From the NCBI RefSeq assembly GCF_900250115.1, contig NZ_LT984804.1:2061301-2125300 (forward strand): a stretch of 64,000 bases of DNA, read 5' to 3'. A program made the translations under genes and the position numbers. Of the stretch, positions 18,954-28,192 are shown piece after piece. Position 1 is the first letter of the stretch. Every line of letters begins with the position of its first letter. This DNA is from Cupriavidus taiwanensis. GTDB lineage: Bacteria; Pseudomonadota; Gammaproteobacteria; Burkholderiales; Burkholderiaceae. The notes beneath the pieces are model-generated. The model was given only the letters and a program-made list of their open reading frames with translations. It was not told the origin of the DNA and did no database searches.

Positions 18954-19901
18954 TCAGGCCCGCTTCGCCGCGCCGGGTTCGGGTTCCGGCTGCGCCGAGG
19001 CAAAGCGCGCGCTCGCGCGCGCGCCGCCAGGCTGCCACAGCCGCGCCTGAAGGGTCTGCGCCAGCTCGCGCACGCGCGGGCCCAGGTTGGCTTCCAGGAT
19101 TTCCGGCGACAGCCGCGCCGCGGCGCCGCCGATATTCAGCGCCAGCACCTCGCTGCTGCCCGCCAGCCGCAGCGGCGCGGCGGCGCCGCTGACAGTGCGG
19201 TCCCATTCCGCATGCGCCACGCAGAAGCCGCGCCGCGCATGGTCGCGCAGCGCGCGCTCCACGCCCGCGCGCACCGCCGGCCAGCGCGCGCCATAGTGGC
19301 GCGCCAGCTCCGCCAGCGCGGCCTCGCGATGATCCGCATCCAGGCCCGCCAGCCACGCGCGCCCGATCGCCGAGGTGGCCATCGGCAGGCGTGCGCCCGG
19401 CGCCAGCCGGATCACCAGCGCGCCGCGCGGCTGGCAGCTTTCCAGATAGACCATGGCATGGCGGTCAGGCATCGCCAGCGCCACCGTGCAATCGGTCGCG
19501 AACGCCAGCGACTGCATCAGCGGCTGCGCGATCTCGCGGATGCCAGCGCCACCGACGTAGCGGTGCCCCAGCACCATCGCGCCCTGCCCCAGCCGGTATT
19601 TCTCGGTCGCCGCGATATAGGTCAGGTAGCCCAGCGTGGCCAGCGTATAGGTCAGCCGCGACACCGTCGGACGCGGAATGCCCGTGCGCCGCGACAGCTC
19701 GGCATTGCCCAGGTAATCGTCCTGCGGCCCGAACGCGCGCAGCAGCTCCATGCCGCGCGCCAGCGCCGTGACGAAATTGCGGTCATCGGCGCAGCCATTG
19801 CCCGCCGGCACGTCGGCCGGCACCGGCAGGTGCGCGGCATCGGGCGGCGGCGTGGGAATGGTGGTGGTGCGTTTCATGGGCAGCGGTCCGGACAGGCCCA
19901 T
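18954..19901 (-). CDS. IclR-family transcriptional regulator
   Basis: The product (315 residues from the ATG at 19901, or 307 from a second ATG at 19877) has an N-terminal winged helix-turn-helix (NFVTALARGMELLRAFG, LSRRTGIPRPTVSRLTYTL). The IclR effector domain follows (DCTVALAMPDRHAMVYLES, TSAIGRAWLAGL). Neither start has a strong ribosome site. IclR regulators usually control the adjacent catabolic genes and respond to the pathway substrate, so control of the downstream SDR and Bug genes is likely. The C-terminal 25 residues are a low-complexity tail. Confidence 0.9.
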   Translation of the reverse strand: MGLSGPLPMKRTTTIPTPPPDAAHLPVPADVPAGNGCADDRNFVTALARGMELLRAFGPQDDYLGNAELSRRTGIPRPTVSRLTYTLATLGYLTYIAATEKYRLGQGAMVLGHRYVGGAGIREIAQPLMQSLAFATDCTVALAMPDRHAMVYLESCQPRGALVIRLAPGARLPMATSAIGRAWLAGLDADHREAALAELARHYGARWPAVRAGVERALRDHARRGFCVAHAEWDRTVSGAAAPLRLAGSSEVLALNIGGAAARLSPEILEANLGPRVRELAQTLQARLWQPGGARASARFASAQPEPEPGAAKRA

Positions 19902-20464
19902 TAGATTGCAGCAAACGCGGCTGCCGGAGGGGCGCTATGTAGGGAAAGCATGTGCCATAGAAACGGTGTTCATGGAGACCGTGCGGGTCCCAGCAGCGTT
20001 CCTGCGCCCGCGTCTACCAGGACCAATCTGTGCCAGTTCGGCCCGAAATCAAGCTCTCGACGCGGCCGCCAGACAAAGTGCGGAGAGCAGAATTTCATAC
20101 CCAGTGCGTCCTCTCATCTCTCCCGACTTTGCTTTCCGGCCGCGATAATATTCAGTGGATAGCCGCGGTAGGTAATTGGCTTGCGCAACACGTGGTTGCC
20201 GTCCGTTGAATGGAATTTTAAACAACGCCAAAGAAAGGTCTGCACTCACCTGATACGACCAATCAGGCGCAAGTCCGGCGACGCCAGCCACGCGCGGATT
20301 CAAGATTTCTTGCTGATTTTCCCACTCAATTCAGCACCATTGACTAGAGCGCTGCCGATACGATGGCGAGCATACCCAAGCGAAGACCCCACGCAGCTAT
20401 TTCTCCGTCATCACGCGCGCCGAGCCCGCCAAAGGCAATACCGCAGCACAAAACTCGCCAGAGC
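19902..20464. other. Intergenic region between divergent iclR-type and alanine racemase genes
   Basis: These 563 bases are clearly lower in GC than the flanking genes and contain no supported gene. The frame that runs into alr from 20363 has no ribosome site and an Arg/Pro-rich N-terminus and was not taken as the start. The drop in GC marks the left edge of the catabolic island. Confidence 0.55.
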
Positions 20465-21565
20465 ATGCCTCGCCCCATTTCCGTGACCATCCACCTGTCG
20501 GCGCTCGCCAGCAACCTCGCCGTGGCGCGTCGCGCCGCACCCGCATCGAAAGTGTGGGCCGTGGTAAAAGCCAATGCCTACGGCCACGGCATTGCCCGGG
20601 TCTACCCTGCGCTGGCCGAAGCCGACGGTTGCGCCCTGCTGGACCTGAACGAGGCAGCATTGCTGCGGGATCTGGGCTGGCGCAAGCCCATCTTGCTGCT
20701 GGAAGGATTCTTCGATGAAAGCGATATTCCGCTTCTGTCGTCATTGCGGCTGAGCACCGCGGTACATTGCGAAGACCAGTTGCGCATGCTGGAGCTTGCC
20801 TCGCGTCGCGCACAACTGCCTGCACAGTCGCTCGATGTCTGCCTGAAGCTGAATTCGGGCATGAACCGGCTTGGCTTTTGCCCGAGCGACTACCGGGCGG
20901 CCTGGCAACGGCTGCGCAACATTGCCGCAGTGAAGTCGGTTACCCACGCCACCCATTTCTCGGATGCGGACGCGCCGACGGGGACCGCCGCGCAGCTGGC
21001 GGCTTTCCGCGCCGCTACGTTGGGCTTGCCCGGCGAGATATCGGTGGCGAACTCCGCAGCAACGTTGTGGCATGCGGATTGCCACGCCGACTGGGTACGC
21101 GCCGGGATTCTGCTATATGGGGCGTCGCCTTCGGGCCGGCCAGAGGACATAGCGGGCTCCAGCTTGCAGGCGGCGCAGACGCTGGCGAGCAAGATACTGG
21201 CCGTACAGGAGATTCAGCCGGGGCATTCGGTGGGCTACGGCTCGCACTATGTGGCGTCGCGTCGCCAACGCATTGGCATTGTGGCGTGCGGCTACGCGGA
21301 CGGTTACCCGCGCACGAGTTCGTCGCATAGCGGTCACTTTGCCCCGGTGCGCGTTGGCACGCGCCTGACTCGCACGGTGGGCCGCATCTCCATGGATATG
21401 CTTGCGGTTGACCTCACCGACTGTCCCGAGGCCACTATCGGCACCCCGGTCGAGTTATGGGGCCGGCACGTGCCCATCGACAGCGTCGCGGCGGCCGCGG
21501 GGACCATCGGCTATGAGCTGATGTGCGCGGTGGCACCTCGGGTACCGGTCGAAGTGGCCAACTGA
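20465..21565 (+). CDS. alr: Alanine racemase (DadX/Alr type)
   Basis: The 366-residue PLP enzyme interconverts L- and D-alanine and possibly other amino acids. The PLP lysine lies in [10 protein letters not shown] (about residue 34), and the C-terminal domain has [27 protein letters not shown] split by the usual spacing, with GRISMDML close behind. ATG 20465 gives the standard family N-terminus ([15 protein letters not shown]). The gene is convergent with an Lrp-type regulator, as catabolic dadX genes often are near Lrp homologues. With the oxidases of the island it could feed D-amino acid breakdown (inference); cell-wall supply is the alternative. Confidence 0.92.
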   Translation: MPRPISVTIHLSALASNLAVARRAAPASKVWAVVKANAYGHGIARVYPALAEADGCALLDLNEAALLRDLGWRKPILLLEGFFDESDIPLLSSLRLSTAVHCEDQLRMLELASRRAQLPAQSLDVCLKLNSGMNRLGFCPSDYRAAWQRLRNIAAVKSVTHATHFSDADAPTGTAAQLAAFRAATLGLPGEISVANSAATLWHADCHADWVRAGILLYGASPSGRPEDIAGSSLQAAQTLASKILAVQEIQPGHSVGYGSHYVASRRQRIGIVACGYADGYPRTSSSHSGHFAPVRVGTRLTRTVGRISMDMLAVDLTDCPEATIGTPVELWGRHVPIDSVAAAAGTIGYELMCAVAPRVPVEVAN

Positions 21566-21674
21566 CCTTGCTTCCATGCGGTTTTTTTTCTGATTTCTGC
21601 GTGGCCGCTCGGCGTGCAAGGGGCGACGGGCGCGCGTGCATAGCGCGCACTCGCCTCCTGCAACCTGATACCGC

Positions 21675-22166
21675 TCAAGCGGAAGAGAACAGCTTTTCGA
21701 TCGGATAGTGGGTCTTGACGAAAGGAGACTTGATCACGATGAAGCTGAAGTACTTCTCGATCCCGATATTCCGTTCGAGCAGGCTTTCCATCAGTTCCTG
21801 GTAGTGGCTGACGCCACGGGTGATGAACTTCAGCAGGTAATCGTAGCCGCCGCTGACCAGGTGGCATTCGATGATCTCGTCCACGGCGCTCACTGCCCTC
21901 TCGAAGCGCACGAAATCCTCGCGATGGTGGTCTTCCAGCGTGACCTCGGTAAATACGGTGAGAATGTCGCCGAGTTTTTCCAGGCGAATATCGGCGCTGT
22001 ATCCGCCGATATAACCTGCCTGCTCGAGCCGCTTGACGCGAATCAGGCAAGGGCTTGCCGAAAGACCCACTGAATCGGCAAGGTCCACGTTCGTCATCCG
22101 GCCGTTTCTTTGCAGTTGGGCGAGAATCCGAAGGTCAAGGCGATCGAGTTTGATTGGCGCTGACAT
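21675..22166 (-). CDS. Lrp/AsnC-family regulator 1
   Basis: The 163-residue protein has the Lrp winged helix-turn-helix (LDRLDLRILAQLQRNGR, VGLSASPCLIRVKRLEQAGY) and the RAM ligand-binding domain (TEVTLEDHHREDFVRFE, VSGGYDYLLKFI). It is close to regulator 2 at 31577. The gene is divergent from the first permease gene, and the 401-base gap between them is the probable operator region. Lrp proteins of this group sense amino acids and activate the adjacent transport and breakdown genes. Confidence 0.92.
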   Translation of the reverse strand: MSAPIKLDRLDLRILAQLQRNGRMTNVDLADSVGLSASPCLIRVKRLEQAGYIGGYSADIRLEKLGDILTVFTEVTLEDHHREDFVRFERAVSAVDEIIECHLVSGGYDYLLKFITRGVSHYQELMESLLERNIGIEKYFSFIVIKSPFVKTHYPIEKLFSSA

Positions 22167-22567
22167 GGTCCTTCAAGCCTGGAATGACTGCATCACATTG
22201 TCCCGCTCCGATCCGGAGAGGGCAATCAGGGCGCGCCCGGACGATGCACAAGCGAGGGTATTCCCCAGGATTGCTGCAGTGCACAGGCACCCATAGCGTG
22301 CACATGGCATGCAATGCCGAACCATGCACCCGAAACCGCAGCTTTCACTGCCATCGTCCCCAATACCCCGCAAATTCGTCGGAGACACATGCTTCAATAC
22401 CCAGAAGGCGGAGATGGGTTGACTTGAGCAGCCGTGCGAGGGCTCGATCGCCGCTGGCAAACCAAGCGCATCCCAGCGCCTTGCACCGATGGTGCGCGCC
22501 CGCAAACCGCCAGGGCAGGCTGGCAGACACGGTCCGGCAGGCCGACTCGCCCCACAAGGAGACCTTC
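22167..22567. other. Divergent regulatory region between lrp 1 and the first ABC operon
   Basis: No gene is supported in these 401 bases. The right end carries the ribosome site AAGGAGACC before the permease ATG. The region is unrelated in sequence to the upstream region of the second permease copy (37289 onward), so the two copies are under different control. No Lrp consensus was identified by eye. Confidence 0.6.
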
Positions 22568-23524
22568 ATGAACCTGTTCATCTTGCGTCTGCTGGCGCGG
22601 CGTGTCGGACTGGCGCTGATCTCATTGCTGGCCGTCTCGGCCATCGTCTTCGCGATCACGGCGGTACTGCCCGGCGACGCCGCCCAGGAACAGCTCGGGC
22701 AGGACGCGACCCCGGAAGCCCTGGCCGCGCTGCGCAGCCAGATGGGCCTGGACGTGCCGGCGCCGGTACGCTACGCCCACTGGCTGCGCGGCCTGCTGAC
22801 CGGCGATGCCGGCGAGTCCCTGGCTACCCACATGCCGGTGTCGGAGGCCGTCGGCAGCCGGCTGCCCAATTCGCTGCTGTTGGCGGGCCTGACCGCGCTG
22901 ATTTCGGTGCCGGTGGCGCTGGGCCTCGGCATCCTCGCGGCGGTCTACCGCGGCACCTGGTTCGACCGCGGCGTCAGCCTCGGCGCGGTGGCAGTAGTCT
23001 CCGTGCCCGAATTCCTGGTCGCCACGCTGGCGGTGTTGCTGTTCGCGGTCCAGCTGCGCTGGCTGCCCGCGCTGGCCTATGTCGGCAACGACGAGTCCTG
23101 GGACAAGGTGCTGCGTTCGCTGGCCATGCCGGTGCTGACGCTGTGCTGCGTGATCGTGGCGCAGATGCTGCGCATGACGCGCGCCGCGGTGATCGACCAG
23201 CTGCAGGCGCCCTACATCGAGATGGTGCGGCTCAAGGGTGCTTCCGCGACCCGCCTGGTGCTGTTCCACGCGCTGCCCAACGCCATCGGCCCGATCGCCA
23301 ATGCCGTGGCGCTGAGCCTGTCCTACCTGCTGGGCGGCGTCATCATCATCGAGACCATCTTCAACTACCCGGGCATCGCCAAGCTGATGGTCGACAGTGT
23401 CGCCCAGCGCGACATGCCCGTGGTCCAGGTGTGCGCCATGATTTTCTGCGCCACCTACCTGACCCTCGTCACGCTTGCCGATGTGTGCGGCATCGTTGCC
23501 AACCCGCGTCTGCGTTACCGCTGA
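22568..23524 (+). CDS. Dipeptide/opine-type ABC transporter permease, DppB-like (copy 1)
   Basis: The 318-residue inner-membrane protein has six predicted helices, the first at residues 10-32, and the DppB/OppB pattern with the EAA loop (YIEMVRLKGASATRLVLFHALPNA) facing the ATPase. It is the first gene of the plus-strand arm of a large inverted duplication; the copy at 36332-37288 has the same length and differs only in the first ten codons and a few bases. No binding-protein gene accompanies this copy. ATG 22568 follows AAGGAGACC by a standard spacer. Confidence 0.93.
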   Translation: MNLFILRLLARRVGLALISLLAVSAIVFAITAVLPGDAAQEQLGQDATPEALAALRSQMGLDVPAPVRYAHWLRGLLTGDAGESLATHMPVSEAVGSRLPNSLLLAGLTALISVPVALGLGILAAVYRGTWFDRGVSLGAVAVVSVPEFLVATLAVLLFAVQLRWLPALAYVGNDESWDKVLRSLAMPVLTLCCVIVAQMLRMTRAAVIDQLQAPYIEMVRLKGASATRLVLFHALPNAIGPIANAVALSLSYLLGGVIIIETIFNYPGIAKLMVDSVAQRDMPVVQVCAMIFCATYLTLVTLADVCGIVANPRLRYR

Positions 23525-26068
23525 TGCCCTGAACGCCATGCAGGAGCCGCGCCCCGTGTCCACCACCACCAACACCACCCCGCTCGCCAGTGCCACCGGG
23601 GTCTCCCCGGCTGCGCCCGGCACTACCGATAAAAGCGGTGGCCGCCCGCGACGTCCCCGGTTAGGCATTAGCGGCTGGATCGGCTGCGTCATTCTTCTGG
23701 GCTGGCTGGTCGCCGCTATCTTCGGGCCGCTCCTGATCAACCCTGATGCAGCGGCCTCGGGCGAACTCCAGGTCTTCGCGCCGGTCAGCGCCCAGCACTG
23801 GCTCGGCACCGACTACATGGGCCGCGACATGCTCGCGCGCGTGCTGCTCGGCGCGCGCTACACCGTCTGCCTGGCGCTGGTCTCGACCCTGTGCGCCAGC
23901 GGCATCGGCATCACGCTGGCGCTGCTTGCCACCGTCAGCGGCCGCTGGATCGATGCCTGCCTGAGCCGCGGCCTCGATACGCTCACCGCGATCCCGAGCA
24001 AGATGTTCGCGCTGATCATGGTCGCCGCCTTCGGCTCCTCGGTGTGGATGCTCACCATCACCGCGGCCATCATCTACGTTCCCGGCGCGTATCGCATCGC
24101 GCGCTCGCTGGCGGTCAACATCAACGCGATGGACTACGTGACCGTCGCCCGCACGCGCGGCGAGGGCACCGCCTACATCATGCGCCAGGAGATCCTGCCC
24201 AATATCGTCGGCCCGATGCTGGCCGACCTGGGGCTGCGCTTCGTCTACGTCGTGCTGCTGCTCGCCAGCCTCAGCTTCCTCGGCCTGGGCATCCAGCCGC
24301 CCGAGGCCGACTGGGGTTCGCTGGTGCGCGAGAACATCGGCGCCCTCTCCGAGGGCAGCATGGCCGTGGTGGCGCCGGCGCTGGCCATCGCCAGCCTGAC
24401 CATGGCGGTCAACCTGGTCATCGACAATCTGCCGGGCCGCTCGGCACGTGGGAGGAAATAATGGGCACGTCCGTAACAGTCAGCAATCTGCGCATCACCG
24501 CCGGCGCGGCGACCCTGGTCGACGGCGTCGACTTCGAGATCGAGCCGGGCAAGGTGCTGGCCCTGATCGGCGAATCCGGCTCGGGCAAGACCACCACCGC
24601 GCTCGCCCTGATGGGCTTTGCGCGCGACGGCTGCGAGATCGCCGGCAGCATCCGGGTGGGCGCCACCGACGTGCTGCGCCTGCCGCCGGGCGAGCAGCGC
24701 CGGCTGCGCGGGCGCAATATCACGTATATCGCGCAAAGCGCCGCGGCCTCGTTCAACCCGTCGCGCACCATCATGGACCAGGTGGTCGAGCCGGCGCTGA
24801 TCCACCGCCTGATGGAGCGCAAGGCGGCCGAGCGCAAGGCGATCGCGCTGTTCCGTGAACTGGCGCTGCCCAATCCCGAGTCCATCGGCCAGCGCTATCC
24901 CCACCAGGTGTCCGGTGGCCAACTGCAGCGCCTGATGGCGGCCATGGCGCTGATCACCGATCCCGACCTGGTGATCCTGGACGAGCCGACCACGGCACTG
25001 GACGTGACCACGCAGGTCGAAGTGTTGCGCGTGTTCCGCCGCGCGGTGCGCGAGCGCCGCACCACCGCGGTCTATGTCAGCCACGACCTGGCCGTGGTGG
25101 CCCAGGTGGCCGACCATATCCTGGTGCTGCGCGATGGCAAGATGCGCGAGCTGGGCGAGACCGACCAGATCCTGTACCAGCCGGCCGACGACTACACCCG
25201 CTGCCTGCTGGCCGCGGCGCGCCCGGCCGAGCGTCCCGGCGCGCCGGTGGACCCGGACAAGAGCCCGCTGCTGCTCGAGGTGCGCGACCTGTCGGCCGGC
25301 TACGGCCCGCTCGATGCGCACGGGCAGCCCGCGGCGAAGATCCTGGAGGGGGTCGACCTGAAGCTGTACCGGGGCCAGGCCATCGGCGTGATCGGCGAGT
25401 CGGGCTCCGGCAAGACCACGCTGGCGCGGGCCGTCGCCGGGCTGGTGGCGCCGTGCCGCGGCAGCATCGCCTTCAACGGCCGCCCGCTGAAGCCGAGCGT
25501 GGCCGAGCGCAGCCGCGACGAGCTGCGCCGCATCCAGATCGTGTTCCAGATGGCCGATACCGCGCTCAATCCCGCGCGCACCATCCACGAGATCCTGGCC
25601 CGCCCGCTGCAGTTCTATCACGGCCTGCGCGGCGAAGCGCTGCGCGCGCGGATCCGCCAGCTGCTGGACCTGGTGCGGCTGCCGGCGGGCGTGGCGCAAC
25701 GCACACCGGGCGGCCTCTCCGGCGGGCAGAAGCAGCGGGTGAACCTGGCCCGCGCGCTTGCCGCCGAGCCCGAGCTGATCCTGTGCGACGAGATCACCTC
25801 GGCGCTGGACACCGTGGTCGGCGCCGCCATCCTCGACCTGATGGCCGAGCTGCGCAAGGAACTGGGGGTCTCGTACCTCTTCATCAGCCACGACCTGCAC
25901 ACCGTGCGCGCGATCTGCGACGAGATCGTGGTGATGCAGCACGGCCGCAAGCTGACCCAGGTCGCGCACGCGGACTATGACCGGGGCCCGCATCATCCTT
26001 ACTACGCCCTGCTGGCACGCTCGGTACCCGAACTGCGCCGCGGCTGGATCGATGAAGTCGACGTGCAT
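22598..26068 (+). repeat. Long inverted repeat, left arm (ABC transporter copy 1)
   Basis: From codon 11 of the first permease to six codons after the ATPase motif GWIDEVDVH, this stretch is nearly identical to the reverse complement of 33811-37258. I see only scattered substitutions, apart from one divergent stretch at about 23513-23680. The arms point toward each other and flank about 7.7 kb of unique DNA. Homologous recombination between them would invert the core. Confidence 0.9.
23538..24461 (+). CDS. Dipeptide/opine-type ABC transporter permease, DppC-like (copy 1)
   Basis: The 307-residue permease has a hydrophilic, Thr/Pro-rich N-terminal tail (about 45 residues), then six helices and the DppC-type EAA loop (MDYVTVARTRGEGTAYIMRQEILPN). 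It contains LGTDYMGRDMLARVLLGAR, common to this family. The tail differs from that of copy 2, whereas the membrane part is virtually the same. The stop codon overlaps the ATPase start (TAATG). The ATG at 23538 was chosen; the earlier in-frame ATG lies inside the upstream gene. Confidence 0.92.
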   Translation: MQEPRPVSTTTNTTPLASATGVSPAAPGTTDKSGGRPRRPRLGISGWIGCVILLGWLVAAIFGPLLINPDAAASGELQVFAPVSAQHWLGTDYMGRDMLARVLLGARYTVCLALVSTLCASGIGITLALLATVSGRWIDACLSRGLDTLTAIPSKMFALIMVAAFGSSVWMLTITAAIIYVPGAYRIARSLAVNINAMDYVTVARTRGEGTAYIMRQEILPNIVGPMLADLGLRFVYVVLLLASLSFLGLGIQPPEADWGSLVRENIGALSEGSMAVVAPALAIASLTMAVNLVIDNLPGRSARGRK

Positions 26069-26101
26069 ATCGACGGCGCCGTTGCCACGGAGCCGGCTTG
26101 A
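24461..26101 (+). CDS. ABC transporter ATP-binding protein, fused DppD-DppF type (copy 1)
   Basis: This 546-residue cytoplasmic protein carries two ATPase domains in one chain. The first has Walker A GESGSGKTTT (about 36-45), signature VSGGQLQRL and Walker B VILDEPTTALD. The second has GESGSGKTTL (about 313), LSGGQKQRV and Walker B LILCDEITSALD, where EI replaces the usual EP. Together they would power the two permeases. The final 12 residues (HIDGAVATEPA) differ from copy 2, because the duplication ends at base 26068. Start overlaps the permease stop. Confidence 0.93.
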   Translation: MGTSVTVSNLRITAGAATLVDGVDFEIEPGKVLALIGESGSGKTTTALALMGFARDGCEIAGSIRVGATDVLRLPPGEQRRLRGRNITYIAQSAAASFNPSRTIMDQVVEPALIHRLMERKAAERKAIALFRELALPNPESIGQRYPHQVSGGQLQRLMAAMALITDPDLVILDEPTTALDVTTQVEVLRVFRRAVRERRTTAVYVSHDLAVVAQVADHILVLRDGKMRELGETDQILYQPADDYTRCLLAAARPAERPGAPVDPDKSPLLLEVRDLSAGYGPLDAHGQPAAKILEGVDLKLYRGQAIGVIGESGSGKTTLARAVAGLVAPCRGSIAFNGRPLKPSVAERSRDELRRIQIVFQMADTALNPARTIHEILARPLQFYHGLRGEALRARIRQLLDLVRLPAGVAQRTPGGLSGGQKQRVNLARALAAEPELILCDEITSALDTVVGAAILDLMAELRKELGVSYLFISHDLHTVRAICDEIVVMQHGRKLTQVAHADYDRGPHHPYYALLARSVPELRRGWIDEVDVHIDGAVATEPA

Positions 26102-26194
26102 CGCATCCGGCGCTGCACGACAGTCGGGCATGTAATCCGCTCGCGAAACGCTACCCCGCGGTGGTCTCGGCCCGCCTGTGAGTAAAAGGTCGCG

Positions 26195-27472
26195 CTAATG
26201 CCGCCAGTCCTGCCATCGGTAGTACGCTCCAACGATCGGCAGGAACCATGGCTTACCGAAATGGCCGGGGATGGCTGGCCAATCCAGCTCTCGCCAGGGA
26301 TTGCACTCCGGGCGGCCTGCCATCACATCGGCCATGACCTGTCCCATATGTACCGACATCTGCACGCCATGTCCGCTGTAGCCGACCGAGTAATACAGCC
26401 CGTCATGCTGCCCTGCGCGCGGCAGCCGGTCCGCGGTCATGTCGACCAGCCCGCCCCAGCAGTAGTCGATGCGTACGCCCCGCAACTCCGGAAAGATGAC
26501 TTCCATCGCTGCCTGAAGGATACGGCCGCTCTTCTCGTCCGAGCGCGGATTCGACATCGCAAACCGTGCGCGTCCGCCAAACAGCAAACGGTTGTCGGGC
26601 GAGACGCGGAAGTAATTGCCGATGTGTTTCGAAGTCGTGTAACCACGGCGGTGCGGTAGCAGGCGATCGAGCAAGGCCTGGTCCAGTGGCTCCGTGCCGA
26701 TGATGAAACTGCCCACGGATATCATGCGCCGCCGCAAGAACGAGAACGGTCCGGTGCCAGAGTTCCCCGTCGCCAGCAGCACTTGCTTCGCTTCGATCTG
26801 GCCGCGTGGACTGCTCAGGCGAAACGTACCGTCGGCCCGCCGCTCCATTTTCGTGACCGGCGCGCGCTCGTAGATACGCGCACCGTTGCGTGCCGCGGCT
26901 TCGGCAAGCCCGACGCCGAACTTGCCCATGTGCATTTGGGCGCTGGTTTTCTGCAGCAGTCCACCAAAAAAGCTGTCAGAACGGACTTCGTCCTGCAATT
27001 GGGACCGCGGCACCATCTCGACATGCGGATCGACCTCCCGGCGCAACACATCGCAGGCGCGTGCGAGCTTGTCGTAGTGCTCAGGCTTCGCCGCCAGCTT
27101 CAGCTTGCCGGCGCGCACAAAGTCACAAGCGATATCCTCTCTGGCAATCACCATCTCGACGGTGTCGACAGCGGCGTCATAGGCCTGGTAAAACGCCCGG
27201 GCCCTGTCCACGCCAATCCGCTGGGCCAGCGACGCGAAGTCATGCGCGAGGCCGCTGTTGCAATGCCCGCCGTTGCGGCCAGACGCCTCGCCCACCACGC
27301 GGCCCGCCTCCAGCACGGTGACCGACGCCCCCCGCCTGGCGAGCGCCAGCGCGGCGGATAACCCGGTAAAACCCGCCCCGATTACCACGACGTCCGCGCG
27401 TCCCATGACGGGTCCTTGCGCCCCACCGACAAAGGCGGGTGCGGTATCGAGCCAATAGGATTCCAGTTTCAT
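26195..27472 (-). CDS. FAD-dependent amine/amino-acid oxidoreductase, PuuB/OrdL-like
   Basis: The 425-residue flavoprotein has the FAD Rossmann motif VVIGAGFTGLSAALALARRG (about 29-48) and GEASGRNGGHCNSG, which is typical of the gamma-glutamylputrescine oxidase/OrdL group of the DAO family. The C-terminal motif YYSVGYSGHGVQMS is the second FAD contact. It would oxidise a primary or secondary amine, releasing an aldehyde or keto acid and reducing oxygen or an acceptor. A HAD-family gene lies 45 bases upstream on the same strand, so the two form a transcript. The gene lies in the core between the inverted arms, convergent with the copy 1 ATPase. Confidence 0.88.
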   Translation of the reverse strand: MKLESYWLDTAPAFVGGAQGPVMGRADVVVIGAGFTGLSAALALARRGASVTVLEAGRVVGEASGRNGGHCNSGLAHDFASLAQRIGVDRARAFYQAYDAAVDTVEMVIAREDIACDFVRAGKLKLAAKPEHYDKLARACDVLRREVDPHVEMVPRSQLQDEVRSDSFFGGLLQKTSAQMHMGKFGVGLAEAAARNGARIYERAPVTKMERRADGTFRLSSPRGQIEAKQVLLATGNSGTGPFSFLRRRMISVGSFIIGTEPLDQALLDRLLPHRRGYTTSKHIGNYFRVSPDNRLLFGGRARFAMSNPRSDEKSGRILQAAMEVIFPELRGVRIDYCWGGLVDMTADRLPRAGQHDGLYYSVGYSGHGVQMSVHMGQVMADVMAGRPECNPWRELDWPAIPGHFGKPWFLPIVGAYYRWQDWRH

Positions 27473-27517
27473 CTCGGGCTCCTGTCCTGGTGGCTTTCCG
27501 GGTGCACGCGCTACTCC

Positions 27518-28192
27518 TTACAGGCCCACGAGTGCCGGCAGACCGCTCAGGTCCTTGATTTCGTGGCAACCCCACACCGACCAGCTCGGCTCGTGGCCAC
27601 GCGCGACGAAGGCCTTGTTCTTGATGCCGACATCGTCCGCCGACAAATGGTCGTAGCGCATGCTGGACGAAACGTGAAGCACGTCGTCGGGGGTGCATTC
27701 CAGCTGCTCGATCATGTACTCGAAAGCCCTCAGACGCGGCTTGTAGGCACCCGCCTGCTGTGCGGTATACACGCGGTGGAAAGGTGCGCCCAGCTTTTCG
27801 ACACTGTACGGGATCTGCACGTCCATGGCGTTCGAAAAGATCACCAGCTGGTATTCCTTGGCCAGGCGTGCCAGCGCGTCCGGCACATCCTTGTGGGGCT
27901 GCCAGGTCGGCACGGCGTTGTAGAACTTCAGGCCTTCGTTGTCGCGGTACTCGATACCCCAGCGGCGGCAAAGGCGCTCCACCGAATTGCACAGCAACTC
28001 GTCATACGGACGCCAGTCGCCCATCACCTCATCCAGGCGATAGCGCGCGAAGTCAGTCGTGAACTGCTGCATATTCTCCGGCGCGATGCGGTCGGCAAAA
28101 AGCTCGCGTGCCAGATCCGCCATCTGGAAGTTGATCAGGGTGCCGTAGCAATCGAAGGAGATGTACTTGGGTCGCAGGGTGGTGGCGCTCAT
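27518..28192 (-). CDS. HAD-superfamily hydrolase, haloacid-dehalogenase type II-like (paralogue 1)
   Basis: The 224-residue protein has the HAD nucleophile motif FDCYGTLINF (D14), the second motif VIFSNAM and the lysine motif YKPRLRAFEY. Overall it matches type II 2-haloacid dehalogenases, but the segment HVSSSMRYDH stands where true dehalogenases have SSNAWDA, and the tyrosine after the lysine motif is Phe. Residues assigned to halide/substrate handling therefore appear changed. A role other than dehalogenation is likely. It is paired with the oxidase gene downstream and has a close paralogue at 53664-54329. Confidence 0.82.
   Translation of the reverse strand: MSATTLRPKYISFDCYGTLINFQMADLARELFADRIAPENMQQFTTDFARYRLDEVMGDWRPYDELLCNSVERLCRRWGIEYRDNEGLKFYNAVPTWQPHKDVPDALARLAKEYQLVIFSNAMDVQIPYSVEKLGAPFHRVYTAQQAGAYKPRLRAFEYMIEQLECTPDDVLHVSSSMRYDHLSADDVGIKNKAFVARGHEPSWSVWGCHEIKDLSGLPALVGL

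Noticed and set aside
27518..28192. Calling the HAD genes haloacid dehalogenases outright
   Set aside because: Key dehalogenase positions appear changed in both copies, so only family membership is stated.
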